A DNA stretch of 64,000 bases from Vibrio lentus (lineage in GTDB: Bacteria > Pseudomonadota > Gammaproteobacteria > Enterobacterales > Vibrionaceae): positions 1,736,001 to 1,800,000 of the forward strand of contig NZ_JAUFQE010000001.1 of the NCBI RefSeq assembly GCF_030409755.1. The letters are read 5' to 3'. The notes below the pieces were generated by a model. The model did no database searches and had not been told where the DNA came from. It saw only the letters and a list, made by a program, of their open reading frames with translations. This document shows positions 35,887 to 44,115 of this stretch, one piece after another (position 1 is the first letter of the stretch; the number at the start of each line of letters is the position of its first letter). The position numbers and the translations under genes were made by a program.

Positions 35887-36951
35887 ATGCTTGCCATTCC
35901 CTTGCCATTTGTTGCTGCGCTGTTGTTATTTATCACGGCTGTTTTGCTTCGATATCGTTACCCACAAACAAGCCAAAAACCGTTTTGGTTTATTATGTTG
36001 TGTGCGTTGATGATTACTGTTGTTGGGTTACGTTGGACGTTTGATATTGCACTGTTCCGTTTCTTACAACCGGTTCTAGGGGCAAGTGTACCGGTGGCTG
36101 CATGGATCTGCTTTGCGGGAGCTCATCGAAGTAAACCTTTGTCTCTCTTGCATTGCTTAGGTCCAGTGGTTGTTCTGGTTGGCTCCTTTTCTTATTCGTA
36201 TATTTGGGATGGAACGATTGATCTATTGTTGATCTCGTTGTACCTCGGCTATGGCTGCTTGTTGTTGAAATCATCGTTTAACTTCCCAGAGCACGTCAGG
36301 CTGAGTGATGTATCGAATGTTTTGCTTGCTGAACGTGTTGCTGGTTTTGCTTTGCTGTTTTCAGCTCTCGTGGACGGTATTATCTCGTATGATATTTTGC
36401 TGCTTAACGCACAACACACCGACTTAATTCTGTCTATTGGTTACCTAGTTCTTATTCCCTTAATTGTTGGGGCTGTAGTCGTTGTGAGTACTAGCACGGC
36501 ACCAATTCAGGAACAAAACCTACAGCAGAGTGAACTGACAACGTCAAACCATTATCCTGAAGCAATTGATGTATCTTCGGCATCGTCGACAAGCTTAAAA
36601 GTGGATGAAGAAGTCATGCAGATCGTCGCTAAGTTTGATGCGTTAATGAAGGATCATCAGGTGTTCAAAGATCCTGACTTGTCCCTGAATCGAGTGGCGA
36701 GAAAGCTAGGTATCCCAGCTCGAAAAATATCCTCTGCGGTTAATCAAACTCACCACCAGAATATTTCAAAGGTGATTAACGCCTATCGAATTGAGCACGC
36801 TAAGACTCTCCTGATGCAAAGTGATGAAGCGATAACTGATATCTTCCTTAGTTCAGGCTTTCAGACCAAGTCCAATTTCAATCGCGAGTTTTCAAGGATA
36901 ACTGGGCAAACTCCGAGTGAATTTCGGAGCTCGCCAAAAGTGTTAGATTAA
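35887..36951 (+). CDS. Membrane-bound AraC-family regulator
   Basis: The N-terminal ~210 residues contain about six or seven membrane helices (PLPFVAALLLFITAVLLRYR; FWFIMLCALMITVVGLRW; LILSIGYLVLIPLIVGAVVV). The C-terminal ~110 residues are an AraC DNA-binding domain (LSLNRVARKLGIPARKISSA; ITDIFLSSGFQTKSNFNREF; GQTPSEFR). ATG 35887 has GGA 7 nt upstream and is preferred over the TTG at 35884. It is tail-to-tail with an alpha/beta hydrolase gene. The membrane part may sense an envelope or lipid signal; that is inference. Confidence 0.85.
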   Translation: MLAIPLPFVAALLLFITAVLLRYRYPQTSQKPFWFIMLCALMITVVGLRWTFDIALFRFLQPVLGASVPVAAWICFAGAHRSKPLSLLHCLGPVVVLVGSFSYSYIWDGTIDLLLISLYLGYGCLLLKSSFNFPEHVRLSDVSNVLLAERVAGFALLFSALVDGIISYDILLLNAQHTDLILSIGYLVLIPLIVGAVVVVSTSTAPIQEQNLQQSELTTSNHYPEAIDVSSASSTSLKVDEEVMQIVAKFDALMKDHQVFKDPDLSLNRVARKLGIPARKISSAVNQTHHQNISKVINAYRIEHAKTLLMQSDEAITDIFLSSGFQTKSNFNREFSRITGQTPSEFRSSPKVLD

Positions 36952-36971
36952 GTGTGTTTGCTTTCCGTTTA

Positions 36972-37985
36972 TCAATTCAGAAAGCTAATGATGTCGTTTA
37001 AGAACAATTGATGCAGCTGGTCGCGTGATGTACCAACGCCATCTTTGCAAATAATGCCATCGCCTGGCACTTCTTCTTCAAGCATCGGTACTGCCCCAGA
37101 TTTGCAGCTTTGAATGAAGCTGAAATGGGTAGCGCTTTCATAGACCTTATAGCGTCTTAAATTAAGAGGTATGTGCTCAGCAATGTAGCCAGACTCTAAT
37201 GCCTGAGGTAGCTCCCCAATATCAATCCCAGCCGCCAATATTAAGGTTGGCACTGTAACGTCATTTAAGCTGCCGACTGAGAAGCTGCGAGCAAGCCCTA
37301 AATCAAGGCTGACCACACGTTGAATTCTTGGATCTGAAAGATCTTTATTGTTTGGTTCTTTAGCTTGGACTTTGGATAGCCCTAACTCTTCAGAAAGCCC
37401 ACAAGTTCTCGGATTGTTATATGTCTTACATTCTGATTCAAACGTTGCTCTATCCAATCTCGCGCCCGCTAATTGCATTACAGTCCAGCCACCTAGAGAG
37501 TGTCCGATTGCGGTAACCTTTTCAGCGTTAGCAAATTGCTTCCACGGTGTTTCGGATAACAAGTAGTCCAGAATGCGTGACATATCTTGTGGTCTCTCCC
37601 ACCATTTAGCTGCTTGCTCTGGAGATTGGTCGAAAGAAGTGGTTCCCGGGTGGTCAGTGGCCGCTACGATGTAGCCACGACTCGCAAGTTCGGTCGCCAA
37701 CCAATTTTGGTTTCGCCAGTTTCCTCGGTAGCCGTGTGATAGCAGTACTACTGGAAAAGTGCCGGATTGAATCTCTCCATCTTTGATGACTTGCGTACCG
37801 ATGAAGGCAGGATTATCGCCAATCAAGGTTGTGTCTGATGCATCTTGTGTGGGGTACCAAATGGCAGTGTTTAGCGGACGATTAGGATCGTCAGTTAAGG
37901 TGACTTGAGTGAATCCGACATCGGAAGCGATGGCAGAAGTACTAAGGAAAAGTAGGGATGTGAACAGTAAATGTGTCCATTTCAT
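36972..37985 (-). CDS. Secreted alpha/beta hydrolase (dienelactone hydrolase / PAF-acetylhydrolase-like)
   Basis: The protein has a signal peptide (WTHLLFTSLLFLSTSAIASD) and the alpha/beta hydrolase fold: oxyanion region VVLLSHGYRGNWRNQNWLA, nucleophile elbow ATDHPG earlier and GHSLGGWTVMQLAG with the catalytic serine, and the histidine region ESATHFSFIQSC. Length is 337 residues. Cysteine pairs (C at SECKTYNNPRTCG and near the C-terminus) fit export to the periplasm or outside. A perfect 12-base inverted repeat lies about 60 bases upstream. Confidence 0.85.
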   Translation of the reverse strand: MKWTHLLFTSLLFLSTSAIASDVGFTQVTLTDDPNRPLNTAIWYPTQDASDTTLIGDNPAFIGTQVIKDGEIQSGTFPVVLLSHGYRGNWRNQNWLATELASRGYIVAATDHPGTTSFDQSPEQAAKWWERPQDMSRILDYLLSETPWKQFANAEKVTAIGHSLGGWTVMQLAGARLDRATFESECKTYNNPRTCGLSEELGLSKVQAKEPNNKDLSDPRIQRVVSLDLGLARSFSVGSLNDVTVPTLILAAGIDIGELPQALESGYIAEHIPLNLRRYKVYESATHFSFIQSCKSGAVPMLEEEVPGDGIICKDGVGTSRDQLHQLFLNDIISFLN

Positions 37986-38045
37986 AGTTTAACTCCAATT
38001 TAGGTGATTGGAGCCAATATGCGCTAAAGCCAGTGGTGGCGAGAC

Positions 38046-38083
38046 CTCAAACACGATCGAGGACGCCCTAAATCGTGTTTGAG
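38046..38083. promoter_or_regulatory. 12-base inverted repeat upstream of the alpha/beta hydrolase gene
   Basis: Perfect arms CTCAAACACGAT (38046-38057) and ATCGTGTTTGAG (38072-38083) with a 14-base spacer. No T-run follows, so an operator is more likely than a terminator. The MFS gene ends 27 bases away on the same strand. Confidence 0.6.
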
Positions 38084-38109
38084 TACAAACTTAGCTATTT
38101 TGGATGTGC

Positions 38110-39306
38110 CTAATTCAATTTCTTAGTCACATACTCTTTGTTTCTGACCATCAGCCACATCAAGCCGCCTAGGATTCCCACCGATAATTGGATAAAGCCT
38201 AGGTTGTCAATTAGCGAATCTGGGCGGATTGAAACCAAAACCATACCAAGTGAACCACAAATCATGCTAAAGAACTGAATCAATGCGACGGCAGAACCTG
38301 TGTCTTGATCTTGCTGATTCAACATTAAGTTGGTGCCAGGTACTCGCATGATGATAACCATCAGCGTCGCTGGTGCTGCGATAAACATAAAGAACCAAGG
38401 TGACAAACCACCGACTGTCAGCGTAAAGATTCCGGCAATCGCCAGTAGAGCAAAACACGCTGAAATCACTTTTTGAACCGACACTCGGTAGGACAACTTC
38501 ATATAAAGCGTTGGCCCAAATGAGGCACATAATGCATTGAACGCGAAAGCGTAACTGAATTGCTGTTCGGTCAATCCAAAGTCATTGATGTAGATATAAG
38601 AACCTGCGGCAAGAAAGCCCATTAGCGCCATTGGTGTGATAGAAAAAATAACCAGCAGCTTTATGAATGAGCGGTTTTTCATGACCACGGCCAGTCTTCC
38701 CCATGACCGGAAAATAGAGCCTTGGTATTTGCTTTCAAGCGTCTCTCGGTAGCAAAGCGCCAGTACTGATGCGAATGCACCAAAAATAGCGAGAGTGACG
38801 AACATCATTCGCCAAGACGCTATTTTCAGCAGGAAAGCACCAAATACAGGCGCAACCATCGGTGCGATGATCACCAACGACATGATAGTTGCCATGATCT
38901 TTTCACGTTCTCGGCCGTCATAAAGGTCTTTCACAATGGCGGTTGCGATAACGGTGATGGCACTGCCCGCAAAGGCTTGGAATATACGAGCACCAATCAA
39001 CTGCTCGATGCTATTGGTCATAGCACATAAGACGCTCGCCACCATATAGCTCGCGATGCCAATGAGTAGAATCGGCTTACGCCCGAACTTTTCGCTGAGT
39101 GGTCCCCAGAACAACAGGCCAACCGCATAGGTCACGAAGTAGCTGCTCAGGGTTAGGTTGACCATCGATTGGTCGGTATTGAACACCTCGACCATTTGTG
39201 GAAGGGCTGGCAAATACAAGTCGATGGTCAATGGAGGAAACGCACTGATGATGACGAGGAAAAATAGCATACCGGTCTTACCCAGTATTGGTTGTGGTTT
39301 CTTCAA
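38110..39306 (-). CDS. Bcr/CflA-type MFS drug efflux transporter
   Basis: A 398-residue, twelve-helix major facilitator. Family signatures are FPPLTIDLYLPALPQM in helix 1 (typical Bcr/CflA), the loop motif GPLSEKFGRKPILLIG, and helix 5 VIIAPMVAPVFGAFLL. It should export drugs or small peptides and sulfonamide-like compounds by proton exchange. The next genes on its strand are well separated, so it is probably monocistronic. Confidence 0.93.
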   Translation of the reverse strand: MKKPQPILGKTGMLFFLVIISAFPPLTIDLYLPALPQMVEVFNTDQSMVNLTLSSYFVTYAVGLLFWGPLSEKFGRKPILLIGIASYMVASVLCAMTNSIEQLIGARIFQAFAGSAITVIATAIVKDLYDGREREKIMATIMSLVIIAPMVAPVFGAFLLKIASWRMMFVTLAIFGAFASVLALCYRETLESKYQGSIFRSWGRLAVVMKNRSFIKLLVIFSITPMALMGFLAAGSYIYINDFGLTEQQFSYAFAFNALCASFGPTLYMKLSYRVSVQKVISACFALLAIAGIFTLTVGGLSPWFFMFIAAPATLMVIIMRVPGTNLMLNQQDQDTGSAVALIQFFSMICGSLGMVLVSIRPDSLIDNLGFIQLSVGILGGLMWLMVRNKEYVTKKLN

Positions 39307-39505
39307 AGTATTCCCCGCTATCCAATAAAGGGTTTTTAATGGATGTGATGTTGGTTTTCAGAAGGTTTAAGACACGCTAGACATGAAGGATGGATTCGCT
39401 CAAGAACTTGGCGGAAAATCTCTAATGGTTTGTCTTGGTACTTATTGTATTACAAAATATTATCACTCTTATAGTGAACGAGTTCAACCTGTTAGTGACT
39501 AGGTT

Positions 39506-39595
39506 AGATTGCAATGATGATCGATAGATTGTAGTGCGGATAGATAGTTTGTAATGCTCATCGAAAGCTTGTAGTAGCTGTGAGCTAGCTGGTTA
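39506..39595. repeat. 20-nt tandem repeat, exact period, overlapping a stop codon
   Basis: Degenerate units begin at 39506, 39526, 39546, 39566 and 39586 (agattgcaatgatgatcgat, agattgtagtgcggatagat, agtttgtaatgctcatcgaa, and so on). The period is exactly 20 bases through four full units. The fifth, partial unit runs into the stop codon (39593-39595) of the 126-residue gene. Confidence 0.85.
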
Positions 39596-39973
39596 TCTTT
39601 TCTTTGGGCGTTTTTCTACCAAGCCGTTGCGTTCTAAGCCACGTCTAACGCTACTGCATAGCTTACCAAAACGGCGTAATTCTTCGAAGTTAGGGCCTTG
39701 GCCGATTGAAATACTGTGTTCCCAGTACATCAATTCACTGTCGACCATCTCCAATAATTTCTTAGAGCAACCAGAGCAGTTTCCTTTCGGTCCACAGATA
39801 AACGTCTCCGACTCGTAAAGAGGGAGTTCGTTTTTCACTTCTTCAATTAGATTGAGCATTGCCGACTTTAAGTCTGGCTTTTTCTCTGTGAGTGGTTTCA
39901 AGCTTAGTGCTTGCGAAGCGATCACGGAAGAAGTCGTTGTGTTGGGTTGTATATTCAAAGCAGCTGATGACAT
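39593..39973 (-). CDS. Hypothetical 126-residue protein with a cysteine motif
   Basis: I do not recognise the family. The N-terminal ~35 residues are S/T/N-rich. The rest is helical and holds the cluster FICGPKGNCSGCSKK with three cysteines in a C-x6-C-x2-C pattern, plus one more cysteine in FGKLCSSV. The C-terminus is basic (KRPKKR). A zinc or iron-sulfur site or a nucleic-acid role is conceivable. The gene stands alone between the MFS pump and the pseudouridine synthase. Its 3' end is extended by a 20-nt repeat array. Confidence 0.7.
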   Translation of the reverse strand: MSSAALNIQPNTTTSSVIASQALSLKPLTEKKPDLKSAMLNLIEEVKNELPLYESETFICGPKGNCSGCSKKLLEMVDSELMYWEHSISIGQGPNFEELRRFGKLCSSVRRGLERNGLVEKRPKKR

Positions 39974-40090
39974 ATCAAAGGCCTCAAGGAAAGAAGAAGA
40001 GGCGAATGCTACTCGTCACAAGAAAGTGAACCTTGATGTAGTGCAATAAGCTTGGAGAATTATCCGAAAGGGGTAGGAGAAAGAGGGAGT

Positions 40091-40117
40091 CAGAGTCACA
40101 AATGGTTTGTGACTCTG
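40091..40117. terminator. Perfect 12-base hairpin, probable terminator
   Basis: CAGAGTCACAAA / TTTGTGACTCTG with loop tgg, 60 bases beyond the end of the pseudouridine synthase gene. The tail on the minus strand is pyrimidine-rich (ACTCCCTCTTTC) and not a pure T-run, so efficiency is uncertain. Confidence 0.6.
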
Positions 40118-40127
40118 GTTTATCTCC

Positions 40128-40181
40128 TAGGCTTAACGCAAAAAATAGTCTTAACGCCGAAAATAGGCTTAACGCTTAGAA
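40128..40181. repeat. 18-nt tandem repeat overlapping a stop codon
   Basis: Units taggcttaacgcaaaaaa (40128), tagtcttaacgccgaaaa (40146) and taggcttaacgcttagaa (40164) have an exact 18-base period. The last unit contains the stop codon (40176-40178) of the pseudouridine synthase gene. Confidence 0.88.
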
Positions 40182-41888
40182 TTCGGCATCGAACTGGAAC
40201 TCCATCCATTCTTTGGTGACTGGGTGGTGCAGTGCTAGCCTTTCTGCGTGTAGGTGTAGTCGGTCGGCTTTGTTGCCGTATAAGCCGTCACCAACGATAG
40301 GCATGTTAAGCCCTTCTTCATGTGAACAGTGAACACGTAATTGGTGTGTGCGTCCCGTTTTCGGGTGCAGATAAACCTTTGTGGTGTCTTGGTTTCGCTC
40401 AATCACTTCCCACTTAGTTTCAGCAGGCTTGCCGTGTTCGAAGCAGACAATCTGACGAGGACGATCGTATAAATCTCCACGTAGTGGCAGTCGAACATAG
40501 CCTTCATCTTCTGCTAGAACGCCTTCAATCATTGCCACGTAACGCTTCTCGACTTCACGAGTAATGAACTGCTTCTGCAAGCTCTTGTTCGCACGTCGTG
40601 TGAGAGCGAAGATTAGAATGCCAGAGGTCGCCATATCCAAGCGGTGGATAACAAATGGCCCTTCAACATCGGGATGCATTTCTTGAACACGAGTGTAGGC
40701 CGAATCTTTGATGGTTTTACCCGGTACGGATAAAAAACCTGCTGGTTTGTGTACCACAACGATGTGATCGTCTTGGAATAAGATATCCAGCTCTTTGCCT
40801 TCTGCTGGGTTCTCTAGCAATGGGTTGGGATCGACTTCTAAGCCTTTCATCATATGGCCTAAAATCGGAACACACTTACTTTGGCAAGAGGCGTAGTATT
40901 TTTTGTGTTTACGGATTTCCGATTTCGGTGAACGACCCCACCAAAATTCAGCCAGTGCCAATGGTGTGTAACCGTTTAAATACGCGTATTGCAAAAGCTT
41001 GGGTGCGGCACACTCGCCAGAACCTGCTGGTGGTATCTTGTTTGGCGTGTTTTCAAAGATCTGGTTAAGGTCTTCAACGTTTCCTTCTGCATTTTGGAAA
41101 GCGTATTGTGAAAACAACTTGTGTTGAAGCTGATGAGAGATGTGTGCTCTTTGCTCTTTGAGTTCAGCTAATTGATTAGTGAACACATCAACTTTGATTT
41201 GTAACTCGTTTAGGCTCTGTTCCCAGTTGAGCTTGAGATATTTTTGCTGATTTTTGTCGGCAACACTGGCCTTGTTTAACTCGTTATTTAGCTGTTCGAA
41301 GGCTTGCTCATCAAGGTTTTCTTTACCTTGTTCACGCTGTTCTTTGCGTGTTTTTCGGCCTTCTATAATTAATAAACGCTGAGCTTCAATCTCTTGTTCA
41401 GCTTGTGCTTTTTGTTGTGCCAGTTGCTCGCACAGTTCAAGGTAATCAGCGTTTGCTTGCAGCGCTTTAAATTTCGCATTCACAGCCATCATGTCGGCCG
41501 TGTCTTGATGGAAAAAGCTGTCGCTGCTCAACATGTCGAATACGGGTGGCACAAAGTGAGGCAGTAGGTTTTGGTCGGCGATTTTTCCAGAGAAAGCAGA
41601 GAAGTAACCAAGCTCACCTTCAGGGCTTTTCACCAGTAACACACCAAACATTTTGCCGCGACCTGCGTCAGAATCTAAGCCGAAGTCATGTTGCCAATCG
41701 GTTTGCGTTTCTAGATATTGTTGAAGCTGATGAGAGGCGATTTCACACAGTGGATGCGGTTCATAATAGAACGGGAATGTGAAACGCTCAGGCAACGAAT
41801 ATGACTCGATCGGCTGTTGAAAACGAGTGAAGCAATGCTCAGGAGTATGGCTGTTTTCTGAGTCGTGCGTTGGTTTTGATGAGTGCAT
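40176..41888 (-). CDS. RluA-family pseudouridine synthase with long N-terminal region
   Basis: The C-terminal ~220 of 570 residues form an RluA-type pseudouridine synthase: DDHIVVVHKPAGFLSVPGK, the catalytic aspartate motif FVIHRLDMATSGILIFALTR, and GRTHQLRVHCSHEEGL. The N-terminal ~350 residues are unusual in length and include a coiled-coil (LAQQKAQAEQEIEAQRLLII to about 260) and a four-cysteine-like stretch (GSGECAAPKLL, YASCQSKCVPI). This long form is known in Vibrio and related bacteria. The RNA target is not determined; 23S rRNA or tRNA are usual. Confidence 0.9.
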   Translation of the reverse strand: MHSSKPTHDSENSHTPEHCFTRFQQPIESYSLPERFTFPFYYEPHPLCEIASHQLQQYLETQTDWQHDFGLDSDAGRGKMFGVLLVKSPEGELGYFSAFSGKIADQNLLPHFVPPVFDMLSSDSFFHQDTADMMAVNAKFKALQANADYLELCEQLAQQKAQAEQEIEAQRLLIIEGRKTRKEQREQGKENLDEQAFEQLNNELNKASVADKNQQKYLKLNWEQSLNELQIKVDVFTNQLAELKEQRAHISHQLQHKLFSQYAFQNAEGNVEDLNQIFENTPNKIPPAGSGECAAPKLLQYAYLNGYTPLALAEFWWGRSPKSEIRKHKKYYASCQSKCVPILGHMMKGLEVDPNPLLENPAEGKELDILFQDDHIVVVHKPAGFLSVPGKTIKDSAYTRVQEMHPDVEGPFVIHRLDMATSGILIFALTRRANKSLQKQFITREVEKRYVAMIEGVLAEDEGYVRLPLRGDLYDRPRQIVCFEHGKPAETKWEVIERNQDTTKVYLHPKTGRTHQLRVHCSHEEGLNMPIVGDGLYGNKADRLHLHAERLALHHPVTKEWMEFQFDAEF

Positions 41889-42202
41889 AGTCGTATTAAT
41901 ACTTATATCGTGGTGATAAATGGTTGTGAGTCTACTGTGTGAGAGTCTAAAAACTGATGCGCTAAAAACAAAAGTGAAGAAACACAGTACAAGGCGGCGA
42001 TTCTACTCTTTATCGAAATACGCCTCAAATAAGAATCGCTCAATGACTGGGTACAAAGGTTGTTATTAGATATACAAACCTCAAGAGTTGCGCTTGATGT
42101 TTATAAATTGATGAGTGGCCTCTCGTTTTTAATCAAAGAAGACAACTTCACAAACGAAGGGTGGTAGCCTTGCCGCCCTCTTGCTCAATCTAAGGTAACG
42201 TT
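41889..42202. other. Divergent promoter region
   Basis: A 314-base region between the pseudouridine synthase and Nudix genes. AAGGTAACGTT ahead of 42203 provides a ribosome site. No ORF, repeat or structured RNA was recognised. Confidence 0.4.
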
Positions 42203-42655
42203 ATGATTCCACTCAATACTTCGATTGTATCCGGTGTCGCAATTTCTGAGATCGACGGACAAACGAAAATGCTATTAATGAAACGTGTGAAAGGCGAGTT
42301 TTGGTGCCATGTCGCAGGCTCGATTGAAGCGGGTGAAACAGGTTGGCAGGCTATCGTGCGCGAGTTTGAAGAAGAGACCCAAATTAAAGTGAAAGCTTTG
42401 TATAACGCGCAGTTTCTGGAGCAGTTTTACGAGGCTCACGTTAATGTGATTCAGCTAATCCCAGTGTTTGCGGTGCTATGCCCGCCCAACCAAACGATTG
42501 AACTGAATGACGAACATACAGAGTACCGCTGGTGCGATTTAGAGGAAGCGAAAGCACTTGCGCCGTTCCCCAACCAACATGCCGTCTACGATCATATTTG
42601 GTCGTATTTTGTCGATAAGCCAGTCAATCCGCTTTACCGAGTCAAATTGAATTAG
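42203..42655 (+). CDS. Nudix hydrolase
   Basis: The 150-residue protein has a complete Nudix box: GSIEAGETGWQAIVREFEEE followed by TQI, matching G-x5-E-x7-R-E-U-x-E-E-x-G-U apart from T for the last glycine. It should hydrolyse a nucleoside diphosphate linked to another group. The NudB-like neighbourhood (FWCHVAGSIE) hints at dihydroneopterin triphosphate or a related nucleotide, but this is not certain. It converges with the deaminase gene. Confidence 0.92.
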   Translation: MIPLNTSIVSGVAISEIDGQTKMLLMKRVKGEFWCHVAGSIEAGETGWQAIVREFEEETQIKVKALYNAQFLEQFYEAHVNVIQLIPVFAVLCPPNQTIELNDEHTEYRWCDLEEAKALAPFPNQHAVYDHIWSYFVDKPVNPLYRVKLN

Positions 42656-42672
42656 CGCTGGTTATTCAAGAC

Positions 42673-43110
42673 CTAGGATTTACCAAGATACGGGGTTAGA
42701 AAAGCGCTCACTTGTGCTTGGCATAGCCCTACATCCACTTTCACGCCGTGCGATTCAAGTATCGCCACACCACGACCATTATTGCGAGCGTCTGGGTCTA
42801 GCATCGCCACTACTACGTGTTTTACACCTGCTTTAACCAATGTATTGGCACAAGCGGGTGTTCTGCCAACAAATGAACATGGCTCTAAAGTTACGTAAGC
42901 GGTAATGCCTTCCATTTCTCCGTCCGTTTCGCCGTCATAGCCATTCAGTGCTTCAACCTCAGCATGGTTTCCACCGACCTTTTGCGTATATCCAACAGAC
43001 ACCACCTTATCGTTCTTCACCAAAACACAACCCACAGGCGGGTTTGGTTGGCAATCGGGTAGGGCTTGGCGCGAAGCTTCAAGAGCTTGCAGCATATATT
43101 GTTGGTTCAT
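42673..43110 (-). CDS. Stand-alone RibD-like deaminase domain protein
   Basis: The 145-residue protein has the cytidine-deaminase zinc site: H-A-E in GGNHAEVEALNGYDG and P-C-x-x-C-like TLEPCSFVGRTPACANTLVK. The spacing (C-x8-C) matches the deaminase half of RibD of riboflavin synthesis. The reductase half is missing, so it is a single-domain version, roughly 40% of RibD length. It could be a second pyrimidine deaminase or a modified-base salvage enzyme. No rib genes lie nearby. Confidence 0.85.
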   Translation of the reverse strand: MNQQYMLQALEASRQALPDCQPNPPVGCVLVKNDKVVSVGYTQKVGGNHAEVEALNGYDGETDGEMEGITAYVTLEPCSFVGRTPACANTLVKAGVKHVVVAMLDPDARNNGRGVAILESHGVKVDVGLCQAQVSAFLTPYLGKS

Positions 43111-43226
43111 GGTCGTTACTCAGTATGACGAGAGAGCGCAGCAGTTCGTGAAGTGCGCGTTTGATTTGAGAAGTGGGGCATGTTCGATCTGATTGGGCTT
43201 TTAGTCAATGGTTTTCATTTTGAATC

Positions 43227-43315
43227 TGGCCGATCGTTGACTGTAGCCGCTCCTTAACTCACTGTGGCTAATCGTTAACTGTGACCAATCGTTAATTTGG
43301 GCCAATGAGTTAACC
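43227..43315. repeat. 17-nt tandem repeat spanning a gene end
   Basis: Units start at 43227 (tggccgatcgttgactg), 43244 (degenerate, 21 nt), 43265 (tggctaatcgttaactg), 43282 (tgaccaatcgttaattt) and 43299 (gggccaatgagttaacc). The last three have an exact 17-base period and the stop codon of the nucleotidyltransferase gene (43275-43277) lies in the third unit, so part is coding and part is downstream. Confidence 0.85.
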
Positions 43316-43829
43316 AGTTCTTAGACTGAACTCGTTGGTCAAACACGTCTTTGTTGCGATTGGGGGTCGGTGTGATCTTTAAATCAAACAAACTCTCTAA
43401 ACCAAAAGCGGAAATACACTCGATTTCTCCTGTTGGGCTTTGCTTTAAGGCGACCGCGGTTTCTTTCTCTGGCCAGTAACGCATCGCATCCAATGAACCT
43501 TGGTAAGGCCCATCCCCATTTCTGGTGTGCATGCTGGCTTGATTGCGAACTTGCCAGTTGAGTTCAGGTAACCACTCTTGAAGCTCAACCTCGTATCGAA
43601 TAGCCGATTCGTAAGAGGTATCAATGGGATCAAAGTAGATCACATCAATATCATTGAGTGGAGTCGGGGAGGCATAACCATGTAGGTAGTCCCAAACGAG
43701 ATTTCGCACAAAGCCTGCGGCGATATAGCATTGTGGTAAACCCAGCTTAGAGACGCAGTCTAAAACCTGTATTCGCAAGGGATCTTGTTTGATCAATGTG
43801 ATGATACGGTTGGCTAGCGGGTCAATCAT
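43275..43829 (-). CDS. Nucleotidyltransferase-family protein (DUF925 / NTP_transf_6)
   Basis: The 184-residue protein has the DUF925 pattern: CYIAAGFVRNLVWDYLHG, PLNDIDVIYFDP with the metal-binding D-x-D, and FGLESLFDLKITPTPN. It overlaps the upstream monooxygenase-like gene by eight bases, so the two are translated together. The reaction is not established for the family. Its last codons are part of a 17-nt repeat array. Confidence 0.85.
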   Translation of the reverse strand: MIDPLANRIITLIKQDPLRIQVLDCVSKLGLPQCYIAAGFVRNLVWDYLHGYASPTPLNDIDVIYFDPIDTSYESAIRYEVELQEWLPELNWQVRNQASMHTRNGDGPYQGSLDAMRYWPEKETAVALKQSPTGEIECISAFGLESLFDLKITPTPNRNKDVFDQRVQSKNWLTHWPKLTIGHS

Positions 43830-44115
43830 TAGGTGTCAGAACATCGGTGACTTGGTAGTGACGTGTTGCGTTCTTCGAAATGTCACCCCACTCAGAAGTT
43901 TTTACTCGCTGTTGGTGCGCTTCAAACGCCTCACGGCTAGTGAATTCTTCATAAACTTCAAAACGATTAGGTTGAAGTGAGCTTTGACTGACTCGAAACA
44001 CGATACAACCGGGTTCTGAGAGTGTGAGTTCCTTATGAACAACCAGTGCTTGTGTGACGGCTTCTAGGTCGTTGTCTGGCACAAGAATATGCCCTTGTAG
44101 AATAACTTTACTCAT
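43822..44115 (-). CDS. Antibiotic biosynthesis monooxygenase (ABM) domain protein
   Basis: The 97-residue protein has the dimeric alpha/beta-barrel ABM fold: KVILQGHILVPDNDLEAV, EPGCIVFRVSQSSLQPNRFEVYE (read in parts) and FTSREAFEAHQQRVKTSEW. Relatives such as YgiN are small quinol monooxygenases. ATG 44115 has GGA 7 nt upstream and is preferred over ATG 44127. It is the first gene of a two-gene unit with the nucleotidyltransferase. Confidence 0.88.
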   Translation of the reverse strand: MSKVILQGHILVPDNDLEAVTQALVVHKELTLSEPGCIVFRVSQSSLQPNRFEVYEEFTSREAFEAHQQRVKTSEWGDISKNATRHYQVTDVLTPND

